A stretch of DNA of 64,000 nucleotides from Azorinus chamasolen (GCA_963576725.1 OY755246.1:75075467-75139466); one strand, 5' to 3'. Shown: positions 22,015 through 34,373, counted from the first letter of the stretch. Made by a program: numbers and translations. Notes: a model not told the origin generated them from the sequence alone.

Positions 22015-23350
22015 CATGTATTAGATATACAGCACAGAATATATACCATAATCCGTATTCGATATATCGCACGGAATATCTACCGTAATCCATACTGGAT
22101 ATCTTGCACATGAGATCTACTGCAATCCATATTAGATATTTGGCACAGAAGATCTATCATAATCCATATATGGCACAGAAGATCTATCATAATCCATATA
22201 TGGCACAGAAGATCTATTGTAATTAGAAATGTTGCACAGATCTACCGTGATCACATTGGATATATGGCATAGAAGATCTACCGTAATCCACATTGGATAC
22301 ATGGCACAGAAGATCTACCGTAATCCACATTGGATATATGGCATAGAAGATCTACCGTAATCCACAATGGATATATGGCATAGAAGATCTATAGTAATCC
22401 ACATTGGATATATGGCATAGAAGATCTATAGTAATCCACATTGGATATATGGCATAGAAGATCTATAGTTATCCACATTGGGTATGCATAGAAGATCTAT
22501 AGTAATTAGATATATGCCATAGAAGATCTACCGTAATCCACATTGGATACATGGCCCAGAAGATCTACCGTAATCCACATTGGATACATGGCACAGAAGA
22601 TCTACCGTAATCCACATTGGATATATGGCATAGAAGATCTATAGTAATCCACATTGGATATATGGCATAGAAGATCTATAGTAATTAGATATATGACACA
22701 GAAGATCTACCGTAATCCATATTGGATATATGGCACAAAAGATCAATTGTAATCTATATTAGATATTGCATAGAAGATCTACCATGATCCATATTAGATA
22801 TAACTATGATAGCGCACAGAAGCTCTACCGTAATTAGATAATTATACAGCACAGATGTGCCGCAATCCATATTATATTATCTACCGTAATTAGATAATTA
22901 TACAGCACAGATGTACCGCAATCCATATTATATTATCTACCGTACAATGTAATTAGATATTTGGGAACAGATCTACTGTAATCCATATTAGATATGTGGC
23001 ACAGTAGACCTACAGTAATCCATATGAAATATTTTGCACTGAAGATCTACCGTAATCAATATGAGATACTTTTCACAGAAGATAAACCTTAATCTATATA
23101 ATATAAAGTATATGGCACAGAAGATCTACCGTAACCCACATTAGATATAGCACAGAAGATCTAACCAAATTAGATACATGGCACAGAAGATATACTGTAA
23201 TCCACATAAGATATATAGCACAGAAGATCTAACCTAATTAGATATATGGCACAGAAGATTTACCGTAATCCATATTAGGTATATAGCACAGAAGATCTAG
23301 AACCTAATTTGATGCCGGTATATGGCAAAGAAGATTTACCGTAATCCATA
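22015..23350. repeat. 37-bp minisatellite, about 33 copies
   Basis: Unit GGATATATGGCACAGAAGAT plus CTACCGTAATCCACATT. The centre (about 22250-22700) is homogeneous and the edges are diverged, as expected from unequal exchange. AGATCT gives a BglII-type site in most units, so a ladder digest would be diagnostic. Confidence 0.94.
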
Positions 23351-23489
23351 TTACCCAAATTGCCCTATATAACACCCGGAAAGACAAACTGGGGCAGCAG
23401 TCTAATCAGGTTCAACACTATTTGGTACTATAGCAGTCTAATTCAAGATTATCAAAAGTGTGTCAAATTGCCTTATTCAGCTTCACAGC

Positions 23490-24125
23490 TTTACAAACCC
23501 GCGGAAAGGAACAATTTGGTCTGCGAACAGCTTTACAAACCCACGGAAAGGGACACTTTGATATGCGAACAGTTTACAAACCCACGGAAAGGGACACTTT
23601 GATATGCGAACAGTTTACAAACCCACGGAAAGGGACACTTTGATATGCGAACAGCTAAAAAGATACAAACCCACGGAAAGGGACACGTTGGTCTGCGAAC
23701 AACTTTACAAACCCACGGAAAGGGACACGTTGGTCTGCGAACAACTTTACAAACCCACGGAAAGGGACGCTTTGGTCTGCGAACAGCTAAAAAGATACAA
23801 ACCCACAGAAAGGGATACTTTGATATGCCAACAGTTTGCAAACCCACAGAAAGGGACACTTTGGTCTGCGAACAGTTTACAAACCCACAGAAAGGGACAC
23901 TTTGGTCTGCGAACAGTTTACAAACCCACGGAAAGGGACGCTTTGGTCTGCGAACAGCTTTACAAACCCACAGAAAGGGACACGTTGGTCTGCGAACAGC
24001 TTTACAAACCCACGGAAAGGGACACGTTGGTCTGCGAACAACTTTACAAACCCACGGAAAGGGACATTTTGGTCTGCGAACAGATTTACAAACCCACGGA
24101 AAGGGACACTTTGGTCTGCGACCAT
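23490..24125. repeat. 41-45-bp tandem repeat, 15 copies, open in several frames
   Basis: Unit TTTACAAACCCACGGAAAGG plus GACACTTTGGTCTGCGAACAG, 41 or 42 bp; copies with GCTAAAAAGATAC are longer. Because unit lengths are not multiples of three, each forward frame passes through successive phases without a stop. A 246-codon frame also runs on the minus strand (23533-24273). Repeat peptides such as YKPTERDTLVCEQL are consequently seen in all three forward frames. Most likely non-coding. Confidence 0.9.
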
Positions 24126-24319
24126 TTATGGTAATTAGCGTAGTCAGCACAAATATGTACAGGCCACTATACATTGAGTGCACAGACAAACCTCCAACCT
24201 TCGGATTGTGAAAGGCGAGACCATTATTGGAGGGGGTAAAAACAAGGTGCAACGACACGTAAACAGGATGCAAACCTATATTAATTATAACGATGAGTGG
24301 CTCACGATGAGACTCAATG

Positions 24320-24545
24320 TTAACCCTTCCCTGAGAGAAACGCCCCTTGACGCATTGGCATACTGAGTAGACCCATATCAGACGGCACCTATAGAAGCTG
24401 TCTAACCAGGATCCGCTCTATGTGCATAGCAATGCAGTCATTTGTCTGAACAATGCAATGCATTCACTTGTCTTAACCATATCTGACAATTTAGATAATA
24501 CCGATAATAAGTTTGCTGTGAATATTAATGAGGAAAAGGGGTTAA
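24320..24545. mobile_element. TTAA/CCCTT MITE, complete
   Basis: Starts TTAACCCTTCCCTGAG and ends GAGGAAAAGGGGTTAA, 226 bp. Core TGAGTAGACCCATATCAGAC / CTATAGAAGCTGTCTAACCA. The internal CAATGCAGTCATTTGTCTGA segment is partly duplicated as CAATGCATTCACTTGTCTTA. Confidence 0.75.
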
Positions 24546-25474
24546 TAGGCCTACAGTGCATTTGCATTCTTATATCAAATAGCGCCGTACATGTATTACT
24601 ATGACTTGTCTTAGTACCTTCTTATTGGAACATGTCCATAGGCGTCGATGACGCGAAACGTTGAAACTAGCAACTTTTTTTCGTTCGCGATATGGCCTCA
24701 AGACACGTGCTTCTAAGGTTGAAAACTTGGGATAGCGGACCATTACACGTTGACAAATATACCCGAGTGTAAGTTTTCATCGTTGTTGACATGTACTGGG
24801 GGTAAATTTTCAAACTTAGTCGAGGATTACAACATAAATCCTGGCCGAGTATTCAAACATTGAACAATTATCACTCGTCTGTTGAGAAAAAAAACCTCAG
24901 TCATTTTCCAATGGGGTAAAAATTTAATATTTCACTGGCGTAAAACAAGAAAACGATCATACAACGTTTCAAAAATAAATAAATATAATAAATAAATGGA
25001 TACCAGCATTCGTGTGAAAGGTTCCGAGTCAGTAAATCGCTGTTTCAAAAGTGCAGTTAGATTTATTTGTCACTTTAATCTTAATCCAGATTTATATTAG
25101 GTAAGTAGGGTAGATAAATCAAACAGATTATAGGAATTGGGGCATATGGGAATTGAACTTGAAGACTTCATTGTCCGCAGACACCTGTATCAAAAGCATT
25201 TATATTCTTTATAGTTAATTCTAACCACTCTAAGGCCTATTTACAGGAATTAACTGGTTGTAATAAGCAGCAGTCATTGATAGTGTCGAGGGCTCTTTGA
25301 CATTTGTAGAAGTACACCCACCTGGCAGTGAGGGAATACGATGGCTACTTGCTGAAGTCTTCTCCCTGTGAGTATCATTTGAGAACATCAATTTTGTGCA
25401 AATACCCTTTTTCATATCTTATTACAAAATTAAATTAATTCAAAAATTAGACTGACATAATAGCCAATAATGCA
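24546..25474. other. Intergenic; one exon-like piece
   Basis: At 25299-25366 (+) an AG-bounded segment could encode VHPPGSEGIRWLLAEVFS up to a GTGAGT donor-like site. It does not join in frame to the ORF at 25675 and stands alone, so it is noted only. Near 25140 GGGAATTGAACTTGAAGAC resembles a degenerate tRNA-derived repeat. Confidence 0.25.
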
Positions 25475-25530
25475 GACCCTGATTAAACAACTCCTCCAGG
25501 AGCTGTTTGATCCGGATTTCCCTTTTTACC
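25475..25530. mobile_element. MITE core fragment
   Basis: GCAGACCCTGATTAAACAAC, then CTCCTCCAGGAGCTGTTTGA, then TCCGGATTT: the hairpin core of the TTAA/CCCTTT family without its ends. Confidence 0.55.
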
Positions 25531-25674
25531 AACGTCTGTCTGTCCTGTCCGAATAGTTAACTTTAAAAGTCAGAAAATGAGAGTATCGTTTTAGCTTATC
25601 ATGCACTTGTAATCTTAGATTCTCTTTTGATTCAATTATTCAGGAGCATATGAATATACTACTGAATCTCAGAA

Positions 25675-26004
25675 ATGCCCGGGAACGATGCAGATATAGA
25701 CAACAGTGCTAACGCAAGTGGAAACGAAGAAACCAGTGATGTATTTGAAGATACTGACAACGCTCTTGTTAGTCCTGATGAACTAGCAGAACAGGATAAA
25801 CGACTGCAGAAATGCGAGCAGGACTTCAATGAGCAAATAGCAAGGTCTGAGAAGTGGAATGATAAAATCACACGGAGGCGAATGTTCGCGCTCGCAAGGC
25901 TGCGCAAACTAAAAGAAATCCATGCGAGACGCATGAAGTTTTATGAGGATGTTAAAGATATTACAGGCGATGTGGACGAAAAGTCAAATACTGTAAAAGT
26001 GTGA
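25675..26004 (+). CDS. Small acidic/coiled-coil protein, uncharacterised
   Basis: 109 residues, ATG 25675 to TGA 26002-26004. An in-frame TGA lies 12 bp before the ATG, so this is the first Met. Residues 1-40 are acidic and Asn/Ser-rich (NDADIDNSANASGNEETSDV). Residues about 38-95 form a charged helix with heptad-like spacing (ELAEQDKRLQKCEQDFNEQI, RRRMFALARLRKLKEIHARR). The tail is short and acidic. Composition differs from the flanking AT-rich DNA and contains no repeat. A TTCAATTATTCAG acceptor-like site at about 25630-25642 suggests a 5' UTR intron. No signal peptide, membrane segment or known domain is visible. The opposite-strand frame at 25659-25934 is a shadow. Confidence 0.6.
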   Translation: MPGNDADIDNSANASGNEETSDVFEDTDNALVSPDELAEQDKRLQKCEQDFNEQIARSEKWNDKITRRRMFALARLRKLKEIHARRMKFYEDVKDITGDVDEKSNTVKV

Positions 26005-27530
26005 GAAGAACATTACGAAAATGTTACTGTGTAATTGCTTTTGATTCAAGGTCTATATCACTGCTCTTAATAGAGCAACAGAAACAAATATGGTCAGGAC
26101 TTGTTAAGAGGTACCGTTATTTCAATGCAAACCAGACGCCACGCGTCATTTTTCAAGTACATAGTGATTGGCATTGTAAGGTTTAAGTCTAGACCCTGTG
26201 TGTTAACCTTGTCCCGCTGTAACGATATTGGCTGCTCAAAGTTGGATCTGATACACGTTTCACTACCTCCAACTTCTATCCACTATTGATCAAGTGTCAT
26301 GACACAAGCTTGTGGGCAGAGCCATATACACATATGTCTCTGTTTTGAGAAACTATTAAAGACATTCCCTTGGCCGGCTTGGGTCTTTACAGCTAACCTG
26401 TGAAAAAGCATGCGGCACATGGTAAGAGCTATAGCAGTTTGCCTGTCAAGAACCACTGGAGCGTTCCATGTGAGGCCCGTCTCTTACATTTGATGATTTG
26501 GAAATGATTAGATTGTCACTAATGCAGTCAACAATGGTCTTTTGAGTGTGTTCCCCTTGACTAATTGTATGTCAGGGCCTCTCTAGACAGAATGAGACGG
26601 CTTGCCATATTTTGCACACTTGTATCATGCTTTTACTGTTACTTTCACGCCTATTGAGAACAATGGGGGGGGGGGGGGAATCATTGAATGGACCTGGGTA
26701 ATGTCTTTAATTGTCAAACAGCTTGTATCCTTTTGAAATGCCGAATAACTCTGCTGTTTGCAAATGCGAGTCAGGTCGCGGTTAGCGGGAAAATGGGTTA
26801 GGATGATTAACTAGGGGACAAACTACATGAGGAATAACATGTTTGACAGACCACTGATGAAGTTCACATGTATAGTGTTTCAAATACATGCACTAGGGAG
26901 ATGATATCATTAGACAAGGCTTTGCGAGAGACAGACCGGTGTTATTTGTATACGGGTAAAAACACATCATCAGTGAACATTGCATCATATACATGGACAG
27001 TTAGGTTCTTTTTACAAATTCCAAGATGTGTCGAGTAGTAAGTGAATCTATTGTAATTGCATCAAATCCTTCTCCAGCTGCATCAAATATGTTTTTTTAA
27101 ATGTTATATGAACTATCTTATGTCAGAATAAAAATGAATTGAATCTGGCCTGGTAAAGTAAGTTTATCTTAGTTCTACTAATGTTCTTGTTTAATGTTAT
27201 CAAGGGCGCCCGGTAGGGATTCATTTACAGATTCTTTTCGCTCGCTTATTCTTTAACCAATCATCGGATAATTTCGCATTTTCACGCAAGAAAAACTGGA
27301 GAATGTAGTCATTTTCAAACCGTTTAAGACTTCCGTTATTATAGTAATTGCAATTAATATTGTTCACTAACGGAATGGCAGAGAATGGCCAGTAATGCCT
27401 TTTATCTGATGGAAGCGATTTACTACCGAAAAGTGACCTAACAAACGGAAAGGAACATTTAAATGCCGAAAATGAGCGTTTTCCGTTGTTTTGGCAGCAT
27501 GTCCGTGGGAAATACTGACAATCCGTAGAA
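26005..27530. other. Possible 3' UTR then intergenic DNA
   Basis: Candidate poly(A) signals are ATTAAA near 26355 and AATAAA near 27127. A run of 14 G lies at 26665-26678. The segment 26716-26800 (AACAGCTTGTATCCTTTTGA...GCTGTTTGCAAATGCGAGTC) is a decayed GGATCC-type hairpin similar to 12050-12110. No further gene is seen. Confidence 0.4.
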
Positions 27531-27665
27531 GTAAACAGGTCTGTCAGAACATTCCTGTAAAGTTTGGTGACTCTAACTCCATCAGTTTCAGAGATACGTG
27601 CAAAACCATGTCATTTTAAGTTATCAAAGGCAATAACTCCAAAGTTATCCATGGGAGACAATTAA

Positions 27666-28680
27666 AACAAGAGGGCCAAGATGGCCCTTAATCGCTCACC
27701 TGATTACCATATATTTAAGATTTTTGCTGGGTAGGGCCAATATTGACCTTAGGGACAATATTTGAACAATGTTGATAGTGGATCATGAGCAGTGGTTCTG
27801 CAGAACAAGATTTTCAAAGATTTAGTACATTGATTTTATCAAGACAATGATCCTGACCAATGAAGATTGGGCTAAAAATGTGCCATCTAGAGTAATTTTT
27901 CTAAGATTTGACCTAGTGACCTACTTTTTATTCTCACCCAACCCATGATCACACTCAACCTTGATATCACCAAGACAAACACTCTGAGCAAGTTTGAGGA
28001 AGACTGGGCTAAAAATGTTGCCACTGGAGTGTAAACTAAATTTTTCTAAGATATGACACAGTGATCTACATTTTGATCTCATATAACCCACTTTTAAACT
28101 TGTCCAGGATTTTATTAGGACAATCATTCTGGCCAATTTTCATGAAGATTTGGCTATAAATGTGACCTCTAGTGTGTTCATAAGGTTTTCCTACTATTTG
28201 ACCTAGTGACCTAGTTTTTAACCCCACATAACCCACTTTCAATCTCGTTTGAGATTTTATCAAGACAATCATTATGATTAAGTTTCATGAAGATTGGACA
28301 AAAAATGTGACCACTAGAGTGTTCACAAGGTTTTTCTACAGTTTGACCTAGTGACCTAGTTTTTAACCCAGCTTGATCCACTTTCGAAATCGTCAGAGAT
28401 TTTATCAAGACATTCATTCTGACCAAGTTTCATGAAGATTGGACTAAAATTGTGACCACTAGAGTGTTCACAAGGGTTTTATACTGTTTGACCTAGTTTT
28501 TTACCCCACGTAACCCACTTTTCAAACTCCTCTGAGATTTTATCAAGACAATCATTCTGACCAAGTTTCATGAAAATTGGGCTAAGAATGTGACCTCTAG
28601 AGGGTTCACAAGGTTTTCCTACTATTTGACCTAGTGACCTAGTTTTTATCCTAACTTGATTTTCTAACGCGACACAAAGA
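27666..28680 (+). mobile_element. T1 tandem-core element, 3' end missing
   Basis: Starts AACAAGAGGGCCAAGATGGC (GGGCC/GGCCC hairpin), then TTAATCGCTCACCTG. Cores of about 145 bp follow (CAAGACAATCATTCTGACCA, TTTGACCTAGTGACCTAG). The right end passes into host core sequence at ACGCGACACAAAG without the terminal GAGCTAAAAA, which suggests recombination. Confidence 0.75.
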
Positions 28681-28873
28681 TTTTCTAATTTTACGTTATC
28701 ATACCAGGGCAGACAATTAAAAAACCCAGGTGCACAACCACTCATGCTGGTCAACATTTCTGTGAAGGTTGGTGACTCTAGCCCTAACGGTTTCAGAGAT
28801 ACGCGCAACACAAAGTTTCTCTAAATTTAAGTCATCAGGGGTAACTGCAAAGATATCAGGGGAGACAATTAAA

Positions 28874-30307
28874 AATAAGAGGGCCAAGATGGCCCTTAAT
28901 CGCTCACCTGATTACCATATATTTAAGATTTTTGCTGGGTAGCCCATGGGTAGGGCCAATATTGACCTTAGGGACAATGTTGATAGTGGATCATGAGCAG
29001 TAGTTCTGCAGAACAAGATTTTCAAAGATTTAGTAGATTGGTTGTATCCGACCAATGAAGATTGGGCTAAAAATGAGACCTCTAAGGTAATTTTTCTAAG
29101 ATTTGACCTAGTGACCTACTTTTTATTCCCACCCCACCCATGATCACACTCAACCTTGATATCACCAAGACAAACACTCTGAGCAAGTTTGAGGAAGATT
29201 TGGCTAAAAATGTGGCCGCTGGAGTGTATACTATATTTTTCTAAGATATGACACAGTGACCTACTTTTTGACCACACGTAAACCACTTTCAAACTTGTCC
29301 AAGATTTTAATAGGACAATCATTCTGACCAATGTTCATGAAGATTTGGCTATAAATGTGACCTCTAGAGTGTTCACAAGGTTTTCCTCCTATTTGACCTA
29401 ATGACCTAGTTTTCAACCCCACATAACCAGATTTCAAACTCGTTCGAAATTTTATCAAGACAATCATTATGACTAAGTTTCATGAAGATTGGACAAAAAA
29501 TGTGACCACTAGAGTGTTCACAAGGTTTTTCTAATGTTTTACCTAGTTTTAACCCTTCTTGACCCATTTTCAAACTCGTAAGACATTCATTCTGACCATG
29601 TTTCATGAAGATTGGACTAAAATTATGACCACTAGTGTTCACAAGGTTTTTCTACTGTTTGACCTAGTGACCTAGTTTTTAAACCCACTTGACACACTTT
29701 CGAACTCGTCCGAGATTCTATAAAGACATTCATTCTGACCAAGTTTCATGACAATTGGACTAAAATTGTGACCACTGGAGTGTTCACAAGGTTCTTCTAC
29801 TGTTTGACCTAGTGACCTAGTTTTTAACCCCACTTGACCCACTTTCGAACTCGTCCGAGATTTTATCAAGACATTCATTCTGACCAAGTTTCATGACGAT
29901 TGGACTAAAATTGTGACCACTAGAGTGTTCACAAGGTTTTTCTACTGTTTGACCTAGTGACCTAGTTTTTTACCCCACAAAACCCACTTTTCAAACTTCT
30001 CCGAGATTTTATCAAGACAATCATTCTGACCAATTTTCATGAAAATTGGGCTAAAAATGTGACCTCTAGAGGGTTAACAAGGTTTTCCTACTATTTGACA
30101 TAGTGACCTAGTTTTTAATCCAACTTGACCCACTTTCGAACTCGTCCGAGATTTTATCAAGACATTCATTCTGACCAAGTTTCATCAAGATTGGACTAAA
30201 ATTGTGACCACTAGAGTGTTCACATGCAAATTGTTGACGACGGAGGACGGACGCCAGACATACAAGTCTCCCAAAAGCTCACCTTGAGCTATGCTCAGGT
30301 GAGCTAA
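28874..30307 (+). mobile_element. T1 tandem-core element, complete
   Basis: Starts AATAAGAGGGCCAAGATGGC and TTAATCGCTCACCTG. About eight cores of 145 bp follow, then GACGACGGAGGACGGACGC, then AAAAGCTCACCTTGAGC and GCTCAGGTGAGCTAAAAA. The 5' block CGCTCACCT and the 3' block AGGTGAGC are reverse complements. Confidence 0.8.
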
Positions 30308-30561
30308 AAAACCAGGTGCAAAACAACTCATGCTTGGGAACATTCCTGTGCAGCTTGGTGACTCTAGCTCCAGCAGTTTCAGAGATACGTGCAACACAAG
30401 TTTGTGACAGACAGACAGATGGACAGACAGCCAGGCAACTTTGGCAAAAACAATATGTCCCCCAATAAATGGAGGAGATGTAAATATGCTATGAAAGAAT
30501 TCAGCCAATAAATATCCAGGAAGTCAATGTCTTACATGAGTATTAATCAGGGAAGGGATTT

Positions 30562-30617
30562 GTGGTGACAGGTGTGCCTGGTGTGACAGGTGTGACTGGT
30601 GTGACAGGTGTGACAGA
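30562..30617. repeat. GTGTGACAG short tandem repeat
   Basis: GGTGTGCCTGGTGTGACAGG and further GTGTGACTG/GTGTGACAG units, about six copies. Confidence 0.85.
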
Positions 30618-30631
30618 ATAAAACGGGGCTT

Positions 30632-30880
30632 ATTGACCCTTTACATTATAAGAGAAACATGTTTACACATCTGCAAATAGAGTAGACCAAGATAAGAGAA
30701 ACATGTTTACACATCTGCAAATAGAGTAGACCAAGATAAGACAGCCCCTAAAGTAGCTGTACAGGCACTGCTCTATTGCTGATAAAATAATATAGACGGG
30801 TTCTACAGTTTCTCAAATGGTGAAACATTCTCTTGTTCATAATGCTATTACATGTATACAAAGTCAGCGAACTGATATTC
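30632..30880. mobile_element. TTAA/CCCTTT MITE with internal 44-bp duplication
   Basis: Starts TTGACCCTTTACATTATAAG. A segment running AGAGAAACATGTTTACACAT to GTAGACCAAGAT occurs twice 44 bp apart. The core CCCCTAAAGTAGCTGTACAG and the TTCTACAGTTTCTCAAATGG tail follow. Confidence 0.65.
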
Positions 30881-31334
30881 ATAGTCCGTATTTCTGGTAT
30901 TACCAGTTCTGATAATACATTTCCCATTATTTCATACAACTCAAATTTATACCTGCAATAACCATTACACATGTATGGGTAAATAAGTGATCCACAGGAA
31001 AACAAAATAAGTGATCCACAGGAAAACAAAATAAGACATTTTGTTTTATTGTGTATTTAAATAAAGAAATAGACAAATGAGTATGATTCAAACAAACAAA
31101 TACAACTGTCACAGTTCTCATACATGCAAATCACAGCCTAGAATATAAAACATAACCCAATAAATTTCAACTACATTTACTCATAGAAATACACTTGCAA
31201 ATATAATCCTTTGCTTAATGAACATTTAAGCAAAAGTCAGTCCATTTACAATATTATGCGATTTGATTATTATATTAAAACGAAAATGAGGACACTGATT
31301 TTCATGGTACGAAAGAAAAAGAATCAGATATTTA

Positions 31335-31442
31335 TTAGAACTCAGAGCAGGCCCTGAACAAACAGCTCTTACAGGAGCTGTCTGATATTGGTCTACTCTG
31401 GTTTGCAAAAGCCTTAAAAAGTGCATCTATGAAGTAAAGGGA
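31335..31442. mobile_element. TTAA/CCCTTT MITE, right half
   Basis: CAGAGCAGGCCCTGAACAAA, palindromic AGCTCTTACAGGAGCTGTCT, GGTCTACTCTGGTTTGCAAA, and the end GAAGTAAAGGGATAA. Confidence 0.65.
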
Positions 31443-32990
31443 TAATTAATTTAAAATTAAATATATACCTAAAATCCAATCTTGAATATAAAAACATTTT
31501 CCATTTTCTAATAATAGTACTGTACTGGTGCTCACTGCAGACATATGTTATCAGTCAATTGTAAAATATAATTCATAATACCTCATTCAGGGGTTAGTTA
31601 GTCTGATTTTCACCCGACAGTAAATTTTTAGCCTCTTAACTTTCTATGTCTTTATTTCTTCTCAGTCATTTGCAATCTGAAATGCTCAACAATATGCATT
31701 CATGAACCAACATCTCGTAAATACTTTTAATACTTTTTACCCAACTCACTCATTTTTAACAAACAAAAATTCTTCATAAGTACATTGTAATCAGAAATAA
31801 TTTATTTTAGCATAGAAAATGAAAACATTTGTTCCTCTGCAAAATGGAAAAAGGCAGCGAAAATGGAATGATCATTTTAAACAACTATATCAAATTCTAT
31901 CTATTATACACAATCGATTCAATGAATCAAAATAACAATTCTTCACTTTTACACAATAAAATTTAAAGCAGGTGCATTATACAAAACATCCTTTAAATCT
32001 TTTGCTGCCATGGTCGACAGAAAGCGAATCATAGGGCTTGCTGCAATATGTGAATCTGTGATTACTTTTGAAAACAACTTTGATCCAGATAAGACACCAA
32101 GTATTATTTTGAAAATAAACTGAAGGAAAATCCACTCTGACACTTAAGGCAGGTGGCAATGTATTGGGTGCCAAGAGTTAAACAATATTGACACAATGAA
32201 GTAGGCTATAATAATGAGGCAATCAAGCCTGCTACAGAATAAACAGATTGGCACAGTATAAATCAATCAGTAGCCCCCCCCCCCCCACACACACACACAC
32301 ACACATACACCACCACCAGAGACTGCTCATAGCATTTCTACAGTCATCACCTATAATTGTATGTGGACTAATAGGGGATATTTACTGATATCACAAGTGT
32401 ATATGAATGATGCTGTATAAGTTTTTATCAATGGTGCATATTCATTGCAGTCAGGTCAGTTCATTCATTTTCAATGTGACTGCTGGAGAACATGGTTTTG
32501 AATTTGTTGAAGGGAAGTGTTATTCAAGGGAGTGTTGTAAGTTTTGTGAACAGAATTTTCGAGGGAACTCGTGTCAGAAAAGGTTTTCGTTAATTTTCAT
32601 TATTGTCAAAGAAAACTGCTTGCATGAAACGTTTTATTTGACAAACCAACCCATCAATTTAATATCAGATGTTGAAATACCCCACCAATAGAACTTTAAT
32701 CAAAGTTCCACCCCCACCAACAGAATTAAAATTTCTTTTGCACCTCTCACCAAGGTAATTTTAATAGGCTGTCGTTCCGACCCCACCAGGGAGATATTCC
32801 TGGAATAGCCCTAAGTGAATATGTTTCAACATTTTAAAGTTAAAAAATCAGACAAGCAGTCTTGTAAATACATATTTCTATTGCAGGAACCTGGAAGATC
32901 TCTGCAATATTGTACATACAATGATCAGTGACATTTATTAATTCTAAAATATCTACAGTTTTTAAAGATTAGATTCTAGTTTGCCTGGGA
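31443..32990. other. AT-rich intergenic DNA
   Basis: No supported gene. Contains a C13 run and a CA microsatellite at 32274-32308. A 94-codon plus-strand frame at 32407-32691 has unusual Cys content (CYSRECCKFCEQNF) but no known domain or splice context, so it is not called. Segment 32070-32100 carries a decayed GGATCC-type half hairpin (AACTTTGATCCAGATAAGAC). Confidence 0.35.
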
Positions 32991-33039
32991 ATCTGCTTCC
33001 ACTACAAGAGGTGGTAGTGTGAGAAATCTAGATGTGAGA

Positions 33040-33972
33040 AATCCACATTAAAGTGGAGCCACTTTCTTCCCTTTTGGGTGGGTCAGTCAAAGTCATAGAG
33101 ACATCAAAGTAGAATGTGACACTCTGCCTTCCTAAGATGCATCCACACAAGAAATGTGAAAAAAAAAATCATAACCCAAGTGGTTGAGGAGATATTAAAA
33201 TATGTAGATAGACCTTTACTTAAACTGAGGTCAAGGTCAGGGTAATGGTCACATTAAAATTGAAAATCTTTAGCCAAGCGGTTTAGGAGATATCCTAAAG
33301 ACAAATATCTTGACAACTTTTAATACAAAAAATGAGGCCAAGGTAAGAAGACACCAAAGTAGTATGTGATACTCCTGCCTTCCCAAGATGCATCGATCAC
33401 ACAATAAATTCGGAAATCCTAAACCAAGAGGTGGAGGAGACATCATCCGGACAAATTTCAGACAATTTTTTACTAAAATTGAGGTCACAGAAACACCTAA
33501 CTAGTATGTAAAGATGCATCCATACTATACATTTGAAATTCCTAGCCCAAGGGGTTGAAGATATATCATACAGAGTATTTTTTACTAAAACTAAGGACAT
33601 GGTTCAAAGTCAAGGTCACAGAGACACCATAGTAGTATGTGATACTCCCCTTTCCCATGATGCACCCACACAATAAATGTAGAATTCCTAAGTAGCACTA
33701 CAAAAGATTGAGGATATTACCATGTGGACAAATTTCCAGACATATTTTTACTAAAAGTGAAGTTAAGGTCAATGTTACACAGAGATTAAAATATGACACT
33801 CTGCCATCCCAATATGCAACCACACAAGACATTTGGAAACCATAACCAATGTGGTAAAGGAGATATTGTCCGGACAAAAATCCACACAGAAGAATAGAGT
33901 GATGGACAGATGGATGGATGAATGGACTGAAAACCTATAGTCCCCCTCTGGAGACAAGTGGGGGACTAGTAA
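33040..33972 (+). mobile_element. Tandem-core element, AGTCCCCC class, 5' end unclear
   Basis: About five cores of 130-150 bp marked by ACACCAAAGTAGTATGTGAT near 33098, 33349, 33493, 33623 and 33780, with ATCCTAAACCAAGNGGT and GGACAAATTTC segments. A GGACAGATGGATGGATG tract follows, then ATAGTCCCCCTCTGG / AAGTGGGGGACTAG as the terminal hairpin. The expected AACAAG-type start was not identified. Confidence 0.6.
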
Positions 33973-34167
33973 CAAAGGGCCATAATTCTGTTAAAATAAC
34001 TGCAGCTGAATTCCGTCTTCCACAGTGTGATTGTTCATCTTTGAAAATTTAAAACAAAGGCATAGTTTGATTTTGGGATGAAAGATTAAACGCACAAGTG
34101 CAAAATTATAAGACCCCCTACATAAAATGAAGCATAACAAGCCTGAATTACAATGCAGCTATGACAA

Positions 34168-34373
34168 AACAAGAGCACCGCAAGCGGGTGCGAATGCTCA
34201 TCTGTCGGCATTGTCAAGATGAACATGCAAACCAAAAATGAAGGTTGTAAATGAAAAATTGAAGAAGTTATGGTCAATGTTAAGATTTCGGACGACGACA
34301 ACAACTACAACAACACGGACGCACGAGTTACAACAATAGCTTGTGATTTCTTCGAAACTGACAAGCTAAAAAA
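34168..34373 (+). mobile_element. T5 element, short copy (GCTCATCTG class)
   Basis: AACAAGAGCACCGCAAGCGG, then TGCGAATGCTCATCTGTCGG, a single core, then a GACGACGACAAC tract, ACAACAATAGCTTGTGATTT, and GACAAGCTAAAAAAG. Same class as 49508-50876. Confidence 0.65.

Larger units (their letters stand above)
27530..30481 (+). mobile_element. Host tandem-core element interrupted by two T1 elements
   Basis: Three separated copies of one core (marked GGTTGGTGACTCTAGC...GTTTCAGAGATACGTGCAA) lie at about 27540-27660, 28690-28870 and 30310-30400. The last is followed by ACAGACAGACAG, then ATGTCCCCC and GGAGGAGAT, which fits an element 3' end. T1 elements sit between the cores, both after the same GGGAGACAATTAAA. 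Confidence 0.6.

Noticed and set aside
25299..25366. Exon-like segment encoding VHPPGSEGIRWLLAEVFS
   Set aside because: It has plausible AG and GTGAGT borders but stops follow in all joins tried with the 25675 ORF, and no other exon of such a gene is visible.
32407..32691. 94-codon Cys-containing frame
   Set aside because: No recognisable domain, no splice context, and the C-terminal part runs into low-complexity AT-rich DNA.
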